NCBI GenBank assembly: GCA_035771175.1 | Contig: CM069596.1 | Span: 13,659,001 to 13,723,000, forward strand | Reading direction: 5' to 3' | Source: Paratinospora sagittata | Lineage: Eukaryota; Streptophyta; Magnoliopsida; Ranunculales; Menispermaceae | Length of the DNA: 64,000 nucleotides | Part shown: positions 44,196 to 54,340 of the stretch, in pieces | How positions within the stretch are numbered: the stretch's first letter is position 1 | Layout of the letters: the number at the start of each line of letters is the position of its first letter | Notes under the pieces: generated by a model | Told to the model about the DNA's origin: nothing | Database searches by the model: none | Seen by the model: the letters and a program-made list of their open reading frames with translations, nothing else | Program-made: the position numbers and the translations under genes

Positions 44196-44549
44196 TGGCT
44201 TTTTCGTAACAATCTTGCCCAAAACAATCCTGTGCCCTCATCTTTGCAGGACCTTCTACCAAAATTGCCAGGCTGCCGGATTCGAGCAACAGCACGAAAA
44301 AGCATCCCACCGCTCAACCTACCTCCCCTCAAACGATGTAACCAGCGCCCTACACCACCATCTGTTAAGCAAACGTTGGAATCTTCTGAAGACGAATTCG
44401 ACTCCATTTGCTCTCCATGGTTTCATGATGTTGAAGATTCCACCGGCCACAGTGCCATTCAGGGACCATACAGGCACTACCCTAAACTAGCAAACGATAA
44501 CGCCGACAGTAAATCTCAAGCAGATAACCATCATGACTACTTCAACTGA
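44196..44549 (+). pseudogene. ORFY of A3 (accessory protein, N-terminally truncated)
   Basis: Open for 118 codons from TGG at 44196 to TGA at 44549, but without its N-terminal third: a deletion joins AATAAAATGATC to the middle of the frame. Conserved blocks: WLFRNNLAQNN, PSSLQDLLPKLPG, RIRATARKSIPPLNLPPLKR, PTPPSVKQTLESSEDEFDSI, SPWFHDVEDSTGHSAIQGPY. It starts about 50 bp after integrase and ends 34 bp before the 3' LTR. A subgenomic or spliced RNA would be needed to express it. Function unknown. Confidence 0.75.
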
Positions 44550-44565
44550 TTTCGAGGGCGAAATC

Positions 44566-44583
44566 CTTTTAAGGGGGGTAGAG
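44566..44583 (+). other. Polypurine tract of A3
   Basis: CTTTTAAGGGGGGTAGAG immediately before the 3' LTR, the expected primer for plus-strand DNA synthesis. The same tract precedes the LTRs of A2 and A4. Confidence 0.85.
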
Positions 44584-45940
44584 TGTAATACCCTAGGTTT
44601 GCACCAAAAAAAAAAAAATGTTCACGCAACCTGCCCGAACGTTCAGGCACCAAATTTCCTATATAAGGAACTCTCCTCCATCTTCATTTCTCACAACAAA
44701 TCAGCTCTCCTTGTGATTTTTCTTCTCCTTTTAACTTATTTTGAGTTTTTGGTCTTTTGAGACTCTCTATGCGGTGCAACGCGGTTCTGTCTGGGGGAAG
44801 CGCCACTTCTTAAAAAAGGTCTTATCTGAAACTTGAGAACAAACATAGGATTGCGTGTCTTATAACTTTTATTAAAGTTTATATTCATTTAATATTATGT
44901 TTACTATTCATTTGCACTGCATTATTGCGTATAATGTTTATACTGTCGCACTTATGCCTGTATAATTGAAGTTCATGTATCACGCTGTTATTATACAGGA
45001 TTAGTGGTCAATCTGGCTCAACCAGACTCAGTCTTATCCTCAGTAACTTTAAATAGTGAACGGGAGGCAGCGTGCTGCTCTAAACGATTGGTATTTTAGT
45101 AGACCTCGTGTCTCACCTCTCAACTGGAGACTGATCTGGTTGGTCTTATTTGAAAGTTATCAGCTTATACAGTAATACTGAATGTCCTAACCTTGCACAT
45201 AGTGATACCGACCCTGATAAGGATCACCAGACGTTGCTAAATCCTGTCTAAATATTAAGTAAAGACCGGACTAGTTCATGCATTGGCATCATACATATCA
45301 CCACCTAGGGACGTATGTGGTTTATGATTCATAAAATAGTTAGGAGCGATGCTCGCTATTCATTATATTTCTTTGGAGAGGGACGTACAATCAGAACCTG
45401 GCTACACCTAGGAAGGGACATCTGTACGTGAATCCAGAGCGTCGTTCCTGAGGAGGGACGTACAATGAGAACCCAACTATTCCTGGGGAAGGACATCTGT
45501 ATGTGAACTCAGGCGATGTACGGTCATCAAACCAATACGAGACGGTGTCATGCATACATACATATTGAATTGATTATGATGCTTTGATGTGTATTTAAGA
45601 TATTTGATTATGAAGTTTTCTTTATTAATTGTTATATTCACGAACTATTTTACCCATTGAGCGTGTAGCTCACCCCATTGTTATCCAAATTTTCACAGGA
45701 GATTAGGGTGGCCTGGGTGCTGGTTTTTGGGTCCACATTTTGTACCCTTTGTATTATTCATTGGGGATTTTTGGGAGAATGTTCCCTTAACCATTTCATG
45801 TACATAAATATTATGAAATTAATGAAATAAGACTTGTACTAAATTGTGCTTCCGCTGACTCTACTATTATCGTTATAATGCATTTGCGCCCCGTCCGCGA
45901 GTGTCCCGCCGGTTTAGGCACGTCCGGGCGAGGTGTGACA
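44584..45940 (+). repeat. 3' LTR of A3
   Basis: 1357 bp, TGTAATACCCTAGG ... CGGGCGAGGTGTGACA, ends intact. It has one GAACGTTC dyad (44637-44644), TATATAAGG at about 44660, and the doubled 75-bp unit at about 45395-45545. Close to the 5' copy, with scattered C/T and small indel differences. Confidence 0.92.
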
Positions 45941-46559
45941 ACTACGTTCACTTAGATAATCAATTTCTTGCAAAATACACATCAATTTATCATCTTAACT
46001 GTACAAAAGTTTTATGCGTCAATTACTAACCTTTTGGTAAATTGTCAGCTTAATCCAACGGTGGAATTTTGAGATTTAACTATTTGATCAAAACTGTGCA
46101 AGAAAATTTGCAAATCAATGAAACAGTGTTTGGAGTCTTATATCTCATAGTAACCAACTCCAATCAAGATCTTCACTGTTCATAATAAAGATACGTCAGA
46201 AAAGAATAAACTGCCAAACTTTCAGCTCAATCGGACCACAGATCTAGGAGAACAAGCCATGACGTAATCGGTTACAAAAATTTCTTCCTCCACGGAGCGA
46301 GCTCCTGTGATCCAAAACACCATTTTCGACATGTTTTGTCGTCGAACGGGTCTCCGATCATTCCAAAACTTCACGCGCAATCTAAATGATGTAAAATCAT
46401 GCAAATAAAGTAGAATCAATGCGTGTCGAGCATCATATACATGTACGCATATGTATACGGATAGTCTACGGGTCAAAATGACGTCATTGTAAGGTATAAG
46501 CTTTACAATTCTCCCCAACATAAGAGTATTTTTCCTCAAAAATAAAAATAAGAGAACTA

Positions 46560-47057
46560 ACCTCAGTCGGTAAAACGATCGGGGAAGTGCTCTCTCATCT
46601 GGTCCTCACGTTCACAAGTTTGCTCTTCATTATCATGGAATTGTCATTTGACTCACACAAACGGGATTTCTTTATTCCTCAATTTATGAACCTGACAAGC
46701 CACAATCTGGATCGGCAACTCTGTATAAGTCGTATCCTCCCCAACTTGCTGATGACTCACATCAAGCACATAAGCTGGATTTGGATAATACTCCTTTGAT
46801 GGATCCTCAATATAATTCCTCAGCATCGTTATGTGGAAAACATCATGAACACTCTTGAGCTGAAAAGGTAGAGCCAACCTAGACGCTACTGGTCCAATCC
46901 TCTCAACAACCTGGAATGGTCTAATAAACCTAGGGGCCAGTTCTCCTCTGACGACGAACCTCATCTGACCTTTGAGTGGCGAGACCTTAAGCAAAACTAG
47001 GTCTCTCACTGCAAACTCTAATGGCCTATGCCGGTTATCGTAATAACTCTTCTGCCT
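46560..47057 (-). pseudogene. Integrase C-terminal / chromodomain tail of B2
   Basis: 46653-47009 open: RDLVLLKVSPLKGQMRFVVR, LAPRFIRPFQVVERIGPVAS, LALPFQLKSVHDVFHITMLR, LDVSHQQVGEDTTYTELPIQ. It continues VCVSQMTIP-like after a frame change. A stop around 47057 separates it from the core. Lies next to the polypurine tract, as in B1. Confidence 0.78.
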
Positions 47058-47924
47058 GTCTTAAGTCGACCTCAGCCTCTGCTGAATCAACTTGACTTTC
47101 TCTGTATGCACAACAGCTGCATCAGGGCCCCATAACTGCATATCACCCACCTCATACCCACAAGCTGGAGATCTACGAGGTCTTCCATACAAAGTTTCAT
47201 ATGGTGCCGTACTAATGCTCGTTTGATAACTGTTATTGTAAGCAAACTCACACAAGGGCAAATGCTCACTCTAACCACCACCAAACTCTAAAATGCAAGA
47301 CCTGAGCATATCCTCCAGCATCTGAATCACTCTCTAAGACTGACCATCCGTTTGAGGGTGAAATGCTGTACTGAATCGGAGACGGGTCCCAAATCGAGTC
47401 TGAAAAGCCTGCCAAAACCTAGATTTAAATCATGGATCTTGATGCCACACGATAGACAAGGGCACTCCATGCAATCTCACGATCTCTCTCACATGTAATC
47501 TGCTCAGTCTATCCATAAAGTCTCTGGCGCTCATAGGTAGGAAGTGTGCACTCTTGGTCAATCTATCGACCACAACCCAAATGACATCAAATCTGCCCTG
47601 AGACCTCGGCAATCCCAAGATGAAATCCATCGCGATGTGCTCCCATTTCCACTCAGGTATGGGTAATGGTTGCATCTGACCTCCAGGCTTTCTGTATTCA
47701 GCCTTAACCTGCTAGCACACCCCACATCTTTGCACATACTCAGCTATACTCTTCTTCATCCCATGCCACCACACAGTTTTCGTCATGTCATGACACATCT
47801 TGGTAGCCCCTGGATGAACAGTATACCAAGACCTGTGAGCCTCTTGAAGTATCTCAGCACGCAACTCGGCATCATATGGGATCCATAGTCTCCCTCCATA
47901 CCGCAGAATATCATCTGGACCAAT
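47058..47924 (-). pseudogene. Integrase of B2
   Basis: Minus-strand core WKWEHIAMDFILGLPRSQGR keeps the first Asp. The second motif reads VPLSIVWHQDP where relatives have VSDRDP, so the Asp is replaced by His. The Glu region (TDGQ-type, 47340-47400) is broken by a stop. 47061-47261 gives NNSYQTSISTAPYETLYGRP. The zinc-finger part (47700-47924) is frameshifted. Inactive. Confidence 0.82.
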
Positions 47925-48464
47925 CTACCAATCGGCCTGGTCAGCACTGTCTGTGTATCTATGGTAAATGACATAATCAGGACAATGTTCCTGTAGATCT
48001 CTAACTCGCGGAATATGGGCATCAGCAAGCTGCACGTGCATCTGAGCACATATCTCACTACGTGGTGCGTCCAAGAGTATACTCATCTTAGTCGCTCTCT
48101 CAAGTAAATGCCACTGCTGGGCCATCTGAAAAGCAACCACCTAAGTCTCTGCTTGCCTACGGCTCAAAGCGTCAACCACAACATTGGCTTTGCTAGGATG
48201 ATACTCCAAAGAGAAATCATAATCCTGGAATAACTCGAGCCATCTCTTCTGCCGCATATTCGGCTCTTTCTGATAAAAAAGGTACTTCAAACTCTTGTGA
48301 TCAAAAAACAAAGTGAACCTCTCACCATACCGGTAATGCCTCCATAGCATCAGTGAAAACACAATAGTTGCCAGCTCCAAATCATGCATAGGGTAGTTGT
48401 GCTCATGCACCTTAAGCTGTCTAGATGCATGTGCAACCACTTGACCTTCTGCATCAGTACACAT
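47925..48464 (-). pseudogene. RNase H and linker of B2
   Basis: 48141-48464: [60 protein letters not shown] and [20 protein letters not shown]. 47925-48140 is the linker to integrase (ICAQMHVQLADAHIPRVRDL), which is also seen in B1 and C1. Confidence 0.83.
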
Positions 48465-49549
48465 CCTAGACCTAAGAGTAATTCATCTATATAAATCACC
48501 AACTCCTTCCCAGGCTCTGGAAGAAACAACACTGGAACTGTAGTCAACCTCTGTTTCAACTCACTGAAGGTTTTCTCACAGGCATCCGACCATGTGAAGG
48601 CCACATTCTTCTGAGTCAGCTTAGTCAATGGTGTGGATATCATGGAAAAGTCCTTCACGAACTTCCTATAATAGCCAACCAAACCCAAAAAGGTACGAAT
48701 CTCTGTCACTATGGTAGGTCTTGGCCAACCAATGATCGCCTCAACCTTAACAGAATCAACTGAAATACCCTCTGCACTAACCACATAACCCGAAAACTTC
48801 ACCTCAGTTATCCAAAAGTCACATTTGCTCAGCTTGGCGTAAAGCATATGTTTTAACAATGTCTACAAAGTAACTCTGAGATGACGCTCATGATCCTTTC
48901 TAGTCTTATAATAGACTAGGATATCATCAATGAATACTATAATGAACTGGTCAAGGTACATTCTGAATACTCTCTGCATCAGATCCATGAACATAGCTGG
49001 TGCATTAATCAACCCGAAGGGCATCACCGGAAACTCATAATGTCCATACCTCGTCCGAAAAGCAGTCTTCGGCACATCCTCATCTCTAATCCTCAACTGA
49101 TGGTACCCAGACCTCAAGTCAATCTTCGAAAAGAACTTGGCCCCAATCAATTGATCAAACAAGTTATCAATACGAGAAAGTGGATACTTGTTCTTCACAG
49201 TCACCTTATTCAGCTGACAGTAGTTTATAAACAATCGAAGACTCTCGTCCTTCTTCTTGACGAACAACACAAGTGCTCCCCAAGGTGACATACAAGGGGA
49301 AATAAATCCCTTGCCCATCAGCTCATCAAGCTGGGCTCTGAGTTCATTCAACGCTTTCGGTGCCATATGATATGGTGGAATGGAAATGGGTTTTTTCCAG
49401 GGCATTAGCTCAATGATAAAGTCTACCTCTCGCTTAGGCGGTAAGCCAAGTAACTCATCAGGAAAAACTTCTAGGTACTTGCAGACTACAGGAATGTATG
49501 CTAATTGAATGTCCTGTCCCACATCATCCACTGGCCTCAAACTATCCAT
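48465..49549 (-). pseudogene. Reverse transcriptase of B2
   Basis: 48863-49549 holds most of [82 protein letters not shown], and [20 protein letters not shown] with both catalytic Asp. A stop/frameshift at about 48860 leads into 48350-48859 with thumb and connection ([39 protein letters not shown]). Confidence 0.87.
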
Positions 49550-49928
49550 CGTAGAAACCTCATCATCAGTGGCTCATCTACCCTGGGTAAGTGGTCTCGA
49601 TGCAGTCCTGCCTTAAAAAACAAAGATTGGTTGTCCGGGTATTTGAAGACAACCCTCTTGCGGAAGCAATCAATGTGAACGTGATACGCTGCCAGCCAAT
49701 CCATACCCAAAATGGCGTCGAACTCCAGGAACTCTAAGACTCTAAGGTCAACACACATCTCATGGTCCTCAAATCTTACAATACATCTCACACATACCAT
49801 ATGAGGGTAAATCTTCTCACCAGTCGTCGTACTCAAAACCAACGGCGTACTGTCGGCTGTTTTTATCTTGAAGGAACTGTAGGTGCCTGTACCGTGGCTG
49901 ATGTCCTCATCCGGGAATGAGCCTCTAC
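49550..49928 (-). pseudogene. Protease C-terminal half and gag tail of B2
   Basis: 49537-49842 encodes TTTGEKIYPHMVCVRCIVRF, VLEFLEFDAILGMDWLAAYH and VHIDCFRKRVVFKYPDNQSL, the second half of the protease. The catalytic DSG and the Gag zinc knuckle are missing. Just before the palindromic insert, 49855-49928 reads as a Gag continuation (AHSRMRTSATVQAPTVPSR), so a deletion joins gag to mid-protease near 49855. Confidence 0.7.
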
Positions 49929-50346
49929 TGTCACACCCTGGGTTGCACAGCGTGCCCCCTACCCAGGTGCGGGCGCACCCCCTCGGGGTGAACGCCTAGC
50001 CATTATGGATCCATAATATTGTCCCATCTCGGCCACCCACGCCACACAAGGACGCCGGTCACCGAGATCATTTATCCCCCTGCACAATCCACAGCACAGG
50101 GAGGGCCTCCCCCAAGTTCGAACTCGCAACCTCTTCCTCATAAGGTTAGATTTCGCAACTTGAGTACCCATTGAGCCATTGGTTCAATGGATACTCAAGT
50201 TGCGAAATCTCGGTGACCGGCGTCCTTGTGTGGCGTGGCTGGCCTAGATGGGACAATATTATGGATCCATAATGGCTAGGCGTTCGCCCTGAGGGGGTGC
50301 GCCAGCACCTGGGTAGGGGGCACGCTGTGCAACCCAGGGTGTGACA
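49929..50346. mobile_element. Palindromic (foldback) element, copy 1, in B2 gag
   Basis: 418 bp, GC-rich, almost entirely self-complementary. Outer arms 49929-50072 and 50203-50346 (TGTCACACCCTGGGTTGCAC / inverse) and inner stem 50148-50174/50184-50210. A 75-bp asymmetric part at 50073-50147 contains GTTCGAACTCGCAACC, like a tRNA B box. Perfect 5-bp duplication TCTAC at 49924-49928 and 50347-50351. Termini TGTCACA...TGTGACA. No protein. Copy 2 lies at 60503-61012. Confidence 0.88.
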
Positions 50347-51163
50347 TCTACAGTCTCAAAATCAACGCCCTGCAACATGGCCTGGGCGTAAGTCTGAATG
50401 TCGACAAGTGCCAAACCCTGACGGATACGATCACGAAACCCATCTCGTGTCCTCTGCATGCGAAGGTAGTTAGTCGACACCATCTCAGGAGTGAAGAGTG
50501 CCAAGCAGTTAAACTCCTGCTCGTACTCCCTCACTGACTGACTTCCCTGGGTCAGGTGCATGAACTTGATCCTCCTCTGATCGGGCTCTGACCTCGGGTA
50601 GAACTCCTCGTAGAAAAGTTCTTTAAACCTGGTAGACATCTGAATCTCATCGACCATGCGGTCCAATCTCAGCCACCAATCATCAGCTCTGTCGACGAGC
50701 TTGAACCTGGCCAACCTCACTCTGTCAGCCTCAAAAGCCTACATGTCGCTGAAGATAGTCTCCATCCTCTTGAGCCATCTCTCAGCTGTCTCAATACATA
50801 GGCCTCCAATAAACTCCGTCGGGCCTTTGATCTGGAAGGCCTTCATGACCCTCTTATAACGCTCTGACTCAATAATCTGCTCGGGAATTCCCACAGCCTC
50901 AACCAGTACCTCAACCTGTACCTCGGCCCGAACCTCAGCCTGGACATTGGCATGAACCTCGACATGAACCTTAGCTGGTCCAGCCTTTTCCCCCACGGCC
51001 ATGCCAACACTATTGTGCTCCCCCTCAACTGGAACACCTGGTTGCGGCTGCTTGTTGCCCTGGACTGGGCAAGCAGTGCTTAAATCTAAGTCTACTGCTG
51101 CTGAATCTGGGTCTGAGCAGCAAGTAAGGCCTCAATCTGCCTAAAGCGCTTATCCGGGTCCAT
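50347..51163 (-). pseudogene. gag of B2
   Basis: Starts MDPDKRFRQIEALLAAQTQ at 51163. An N-terminal low-complexity Val/Glu/Ala repeat follows (VHVEVHANVQAEVRAEVQVE, 50739-51002). Capsid core at 50259-50720: ARFKLVDRADDWWLRLDRMV, FKELFYEEFYPRSEPDQRRI, FMHLTQGSQSVREYEQEFNC, then DFETV at the palindromic insert. Internal stops at about 51090 and 50738. Confidence 0.82.
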
Positions 51164-51347
51164 GGTTGGTTTTGAATTTCCTCTCTTGTAAATGTGAAAT
51201 TCACAAATAAGGAAAATTCCATCAGAATCACAAGCCATGAGAGTTGTTATCCCTAAGATAACTACCCATAATCATACCCATAAAGAGAAATCATAATATC
51301 TTATAAGTCTTTTATTCTTTTTAAGGTTTTTAAACCTAAAACACTCT

Positions 51348-51358
51348 CTCTGATACCA
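51348..51358 (-). other. Primer-binding site of B2
   Basis: On the minus strand TTTGGTATCAGAGAGAG begins 4 bases after the LTR end GTCGTGACA. TGGTATCAGAG is the initiator tRNA-Met type site. Confidence 0.78.
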
Positions 51359-51362
51359 AAGT

Positions 51363-53874
51363 TGTCACGACCCACTATCTGTGACGTCATGACTGACACG
51401 AAACCCGGTGTATAGCCTCCCTTGACATACACGGCATCCTGATAAGCCTTCTAACACAAAGCATAATCTCAAATACAGAACAATAAACACATGGACATAA
51501 TATAAGATCATCATATAAATCATATCCCAAATGACAACGAGAAAATTTTTCTCCAAGTCCATAGTGTTCAAAAGTACAGAATATACTTAACCATAAGTAC
51601 AAACCCATCTAAATGTTAAGTATAATCATTAGGTATTACGTAGTACAATTTATCAAAAAAAATTGTGAAAAAGTACTAAACACCTACGTCAACAACAGTA
51701 CAGGAACGCTTCACAGCTAAACTTTCCCTTTCCCCTTCCTATCAGATTCTGAAAAGATAAGGATGAGGGGTGAGCTAAAACAAGCTCAATGAATGTTTTA
51801 TACAAGTGGCAACACATATATGCATTTAAGTAAAACATTGCAAGAATCATTAAAACCATTTAAATAATCATGGGTGTAAGCAATATTACATACATGCCAA
51901 TATAATGTATCATGCCATAAACAAGACAATGCATACTATTTTATAAACATGCATATGCAACCTAACACCTCCTGAATAAGAATCAATATAAGGGCCATGT
52001 ACATGCGAAACCCATGCCCAATCGACTTCTTACCTGTATCTATCAGAATTTCTATGGATTGTATGAACCATATGATTTTCCCACCAAGACAAGTATCATG
52101 TCTAGGCGAATCCTAACATACACAACCCATAAAGATCCTTTATAAGGTCCACAATTGAGGATTTTCGGTCGGCCCAATGGGATTCCATAAGAAATTTCAA
52201 GCTTAGGGAATGCACATAACTCAACTGCTTTCCCAACTGACTATGCTCAAATACAGTTCATGAATTCAGTAAATCATGCATACTACATTATACAAGCATT
52301 TAAAACATTTTATACTACAATGTCACATATATAATTCACAAGTAAAAGAAACACTCACACCTTGATTGGCTAGACTTAGCCAATCCAATTCCAATCCAAC
52401 GAAAGAAAGCACTTGAATGCACAAATCACCCCAAGCACCACAACCTCCAATTGACTATTTGGGTTATATAGATCAACCACAAGATCCTGAAATAACATGG
52501 TTTACCAAAACTGAAAATCAGCCTTAAAGTATGCTAACCCACCATTTTTTAACCCAAATCAAAAGCCAAGTAAGATTCTTAAGTAGTCAAACCCATGAGC
52601 CAATTCCATATTGCTCAATTTAACTATTTAATACTAAATTAACCCAATTGAATGCAATAGGTTGATCCAACCACTATAATACATGACATTCAATCATAAA
52701 TAGGGTTAATTAGACTAATCTCATGTCAATTTAATCAATTGACCAAGTCTAGGTCAAAATTTTCAATTTAAGCCAATACATAACATATGCCCCAATTTGG
52801 GAAAAAATCTCTACAATAGGCATAAAGCCGAATTGAACTAGGTCATTCAATTCTAACACATGACCAACCATTCTAAACCCATAATTTCATTCAATTTGGG
52901 TCCAATTAGACAATTTCCAAGTCAATTTAATCAATTAACTTGGTTTAGGTCAAAAGCCCCAAATTTGGGCAAATTCCCAAATCACATGCAATTTTTTAAA
53001 TTACAAGGAAATTGCCAAATTACATAGCCTAGGCCAGAATTTCTCTACACTAGGGTTTCTACTAATCAAAATCAGTAAAACCTTGGAGGGATTTTTGGCA
53101 TGAAAGCACCAAAACCCTAGCTTTCTCTCTCATTTCTCCTCTCCCCTTCTTTTCCTCTTCTCCAAGCTCCTTAGCCTCTTCTGGAAGTGAAAAATGAGAG
53201 AAATCATGTTCCAATGACTTATATAGAGGTTAAGTGGAATTTTGCACCCACACTTTAAAAAAATACTTAAATAAAAGTAATAGTTTTTTTTGTTTTTCTG
53301 CTGCAATTATGTTCACTTATATAATTAATTTCTTGCAAACGAATTTCCAACTTAACATCTTAACCAATCAAGAGTTTTATGTGTCAGTTACCAACCTTAT
53401 GGTAAAAGTTCAGTTCAATCCAACGGTAAAATTACTAGATCATTCTGTTTGATTAAAGCTACGCAAGAAAATCCACAAATCCGTGAAACAATGTTTGGAG
53501 TCATATATCTCACAGTAACCAAGTCCGATCAAGATCTTCACCGTTCATAATGAAGATCTATCAAAGTAGAATAATCTAAAAAACTTTCAGCTCAATTGGA
53601 CCACAGATCTAGGAGATCAATTCATTGATGTAATCGGTTACAAAAATTTCTACCTCCACGGAGCGAGCTCCACTGATTCAAAACACCATTTTCGACATGT
53701 TTCGACGTCGAACGGGTCTCCGATCATTTCGAAACTTCACGCGCACTCTAAACGACGTAAAATCATGTAAATACACTCGAACTAACGCGCGTCAAGGATC
53801 ATACACGTGTACGCATACGTATACGAGTACTCTATGGGTCAAAATGACGTCATCCTAAGGTATGGGCATTACAT
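51363..53874 (-). repeat. 5' LTR of B2 (intact allele of the A3 target site)
   Basis: 2512 bp, on the minus strand TGTAATGCCCATACCTTAGG ... GGGTCGTGACA. Contains the undisturbed sequence (53301-53320) into which A3 inserted in the other LTR. Lacks about 300 bp present in the left LTR. The promoter-side part near 53100-53230 (minus) has GGTTTTGGTGC and a Glu/Arg-type purine stretch. No genes. Confidence 0.9.
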
Positions 53875-54340
53875 CTGTGTGAAAATGCCTTTTTAGAGTT
53901 GAAAAGAAAGTTGACATTTGTACCAGTGTTAAATTTTACCAGAACCTGGTCAAGAGTTAGTAATCTATACAAATGCTTCTCATACAGGTTTGGGATGTGT
54001 ACTTATGCAAAAAGATAGAGTCATTGCTTATGCATCAAGACAATTGAAGGTGCATGAGAAGAACTATCCAGTGCATGAATTAAAACTGGTTGTAATAATA
54101 TTAGCATTGAAAATATGGAAAACATTATCTCTATGGAGGTAAATTTACACTTGATTTAGATCATAAGAGTCAGAAATAATCTATTCTCATAGAAAGATTT
54201 AAGTATGAGTTAGAGGTGATGGTTTAAACTTTTCAAGGATTATAACTTCACACTGGAGTATCATCTTGGGAAGACAAATGTTGTGGCTAATGCACTGAAC
54301 AGAAAGAAGGTAGAGACTACTATTATAGTTAGTCAGATGC
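53875..54340 (+). pseudogene. RNase H remnant of C1
   Basis: Resumes C1 pol after B2: [35 protein letters not shown], [26 protein letters not shown] and EYHLGKTNVVANALNRKK. Several stops and frameshifts (for example after [10 protein letters not shown]). Confidence 0.78.

Larger units (their letters stand above)
35208..45940 (+). mobile_element. Family A gypsy element A3 (most complete copy)
   Basis: A nearly full-length element of 10.7 kb: 5' LTR, damaged primer site, AT-rich leader repeats, ORFX, hairpin spacer, gag, protease, RT, RNase H, integrase, chromodomain tail, ORFY, polypurine tract, 3' LTR. It is inserted in a B2 LTR. The intact allele of that site is visible in the other B2 LTR (53301-53320, CTGCAATTATGTTCACTT), showing the target was ATTAT/ATTAC, now ATTCC (35203-35207) and ACTAC (45941-45945). 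LTRs look well over 90% identical by eye. Stops and deletions in gag, protease, RT and integrase make it defective. Confidence 0.93.
32955..46507 (-). repeat. 3' LTR of B2, split by A3
   Basis: Parts 32955-35207 and 45941-46507 together equal the right LTR (51363-53874). Ends match: plus strand GTCACTACCCACTATCCGTG at left and GGTATAAGCTTTACA at right. About 300 bp around 34660-34985 present here are deleted in the right LTR. The polypurine tract TTATGTTGGGGAGAAT (minus) follows at 46508-46523. Confidence 0.88.
32955..53874 (-). mobile_element. Family B gypsy element B2, nested in C1 and hosting A3
   Basis: Minus-strand element with two LTRs (right 51363-53874; left 32955-46507, itself split by A3). 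Minus-strand internal order: primer site, gag, protease, RT, RNase H, integrase, integrase tail, polypurine tract. It lies inside the pol of C1. No clean 5-bp target duplication was found (ATGTA left, TCTGT right), possibly through decay. A palindromic element (49929-50346) sits in its gag, and a deletion removes the nucleocapsid and the protease active site. Confidence 0.88.

Noticed and set aside
44196..44549. ORFY as an env-like gene because of its place after pol
   Set aside because: No signal peptide, membrane helix or Cys-rich ectodomain in any copy; it is short and basic/acidic.
35208..45940. A3 as an intact, autonomous retrotransposon
   Set aside because: It has stops in gag and RT, a stop in the protease active site, FVDN in RT, SNRD and deletions in integrase, and a damaged 5' LTR/primer-site junction.
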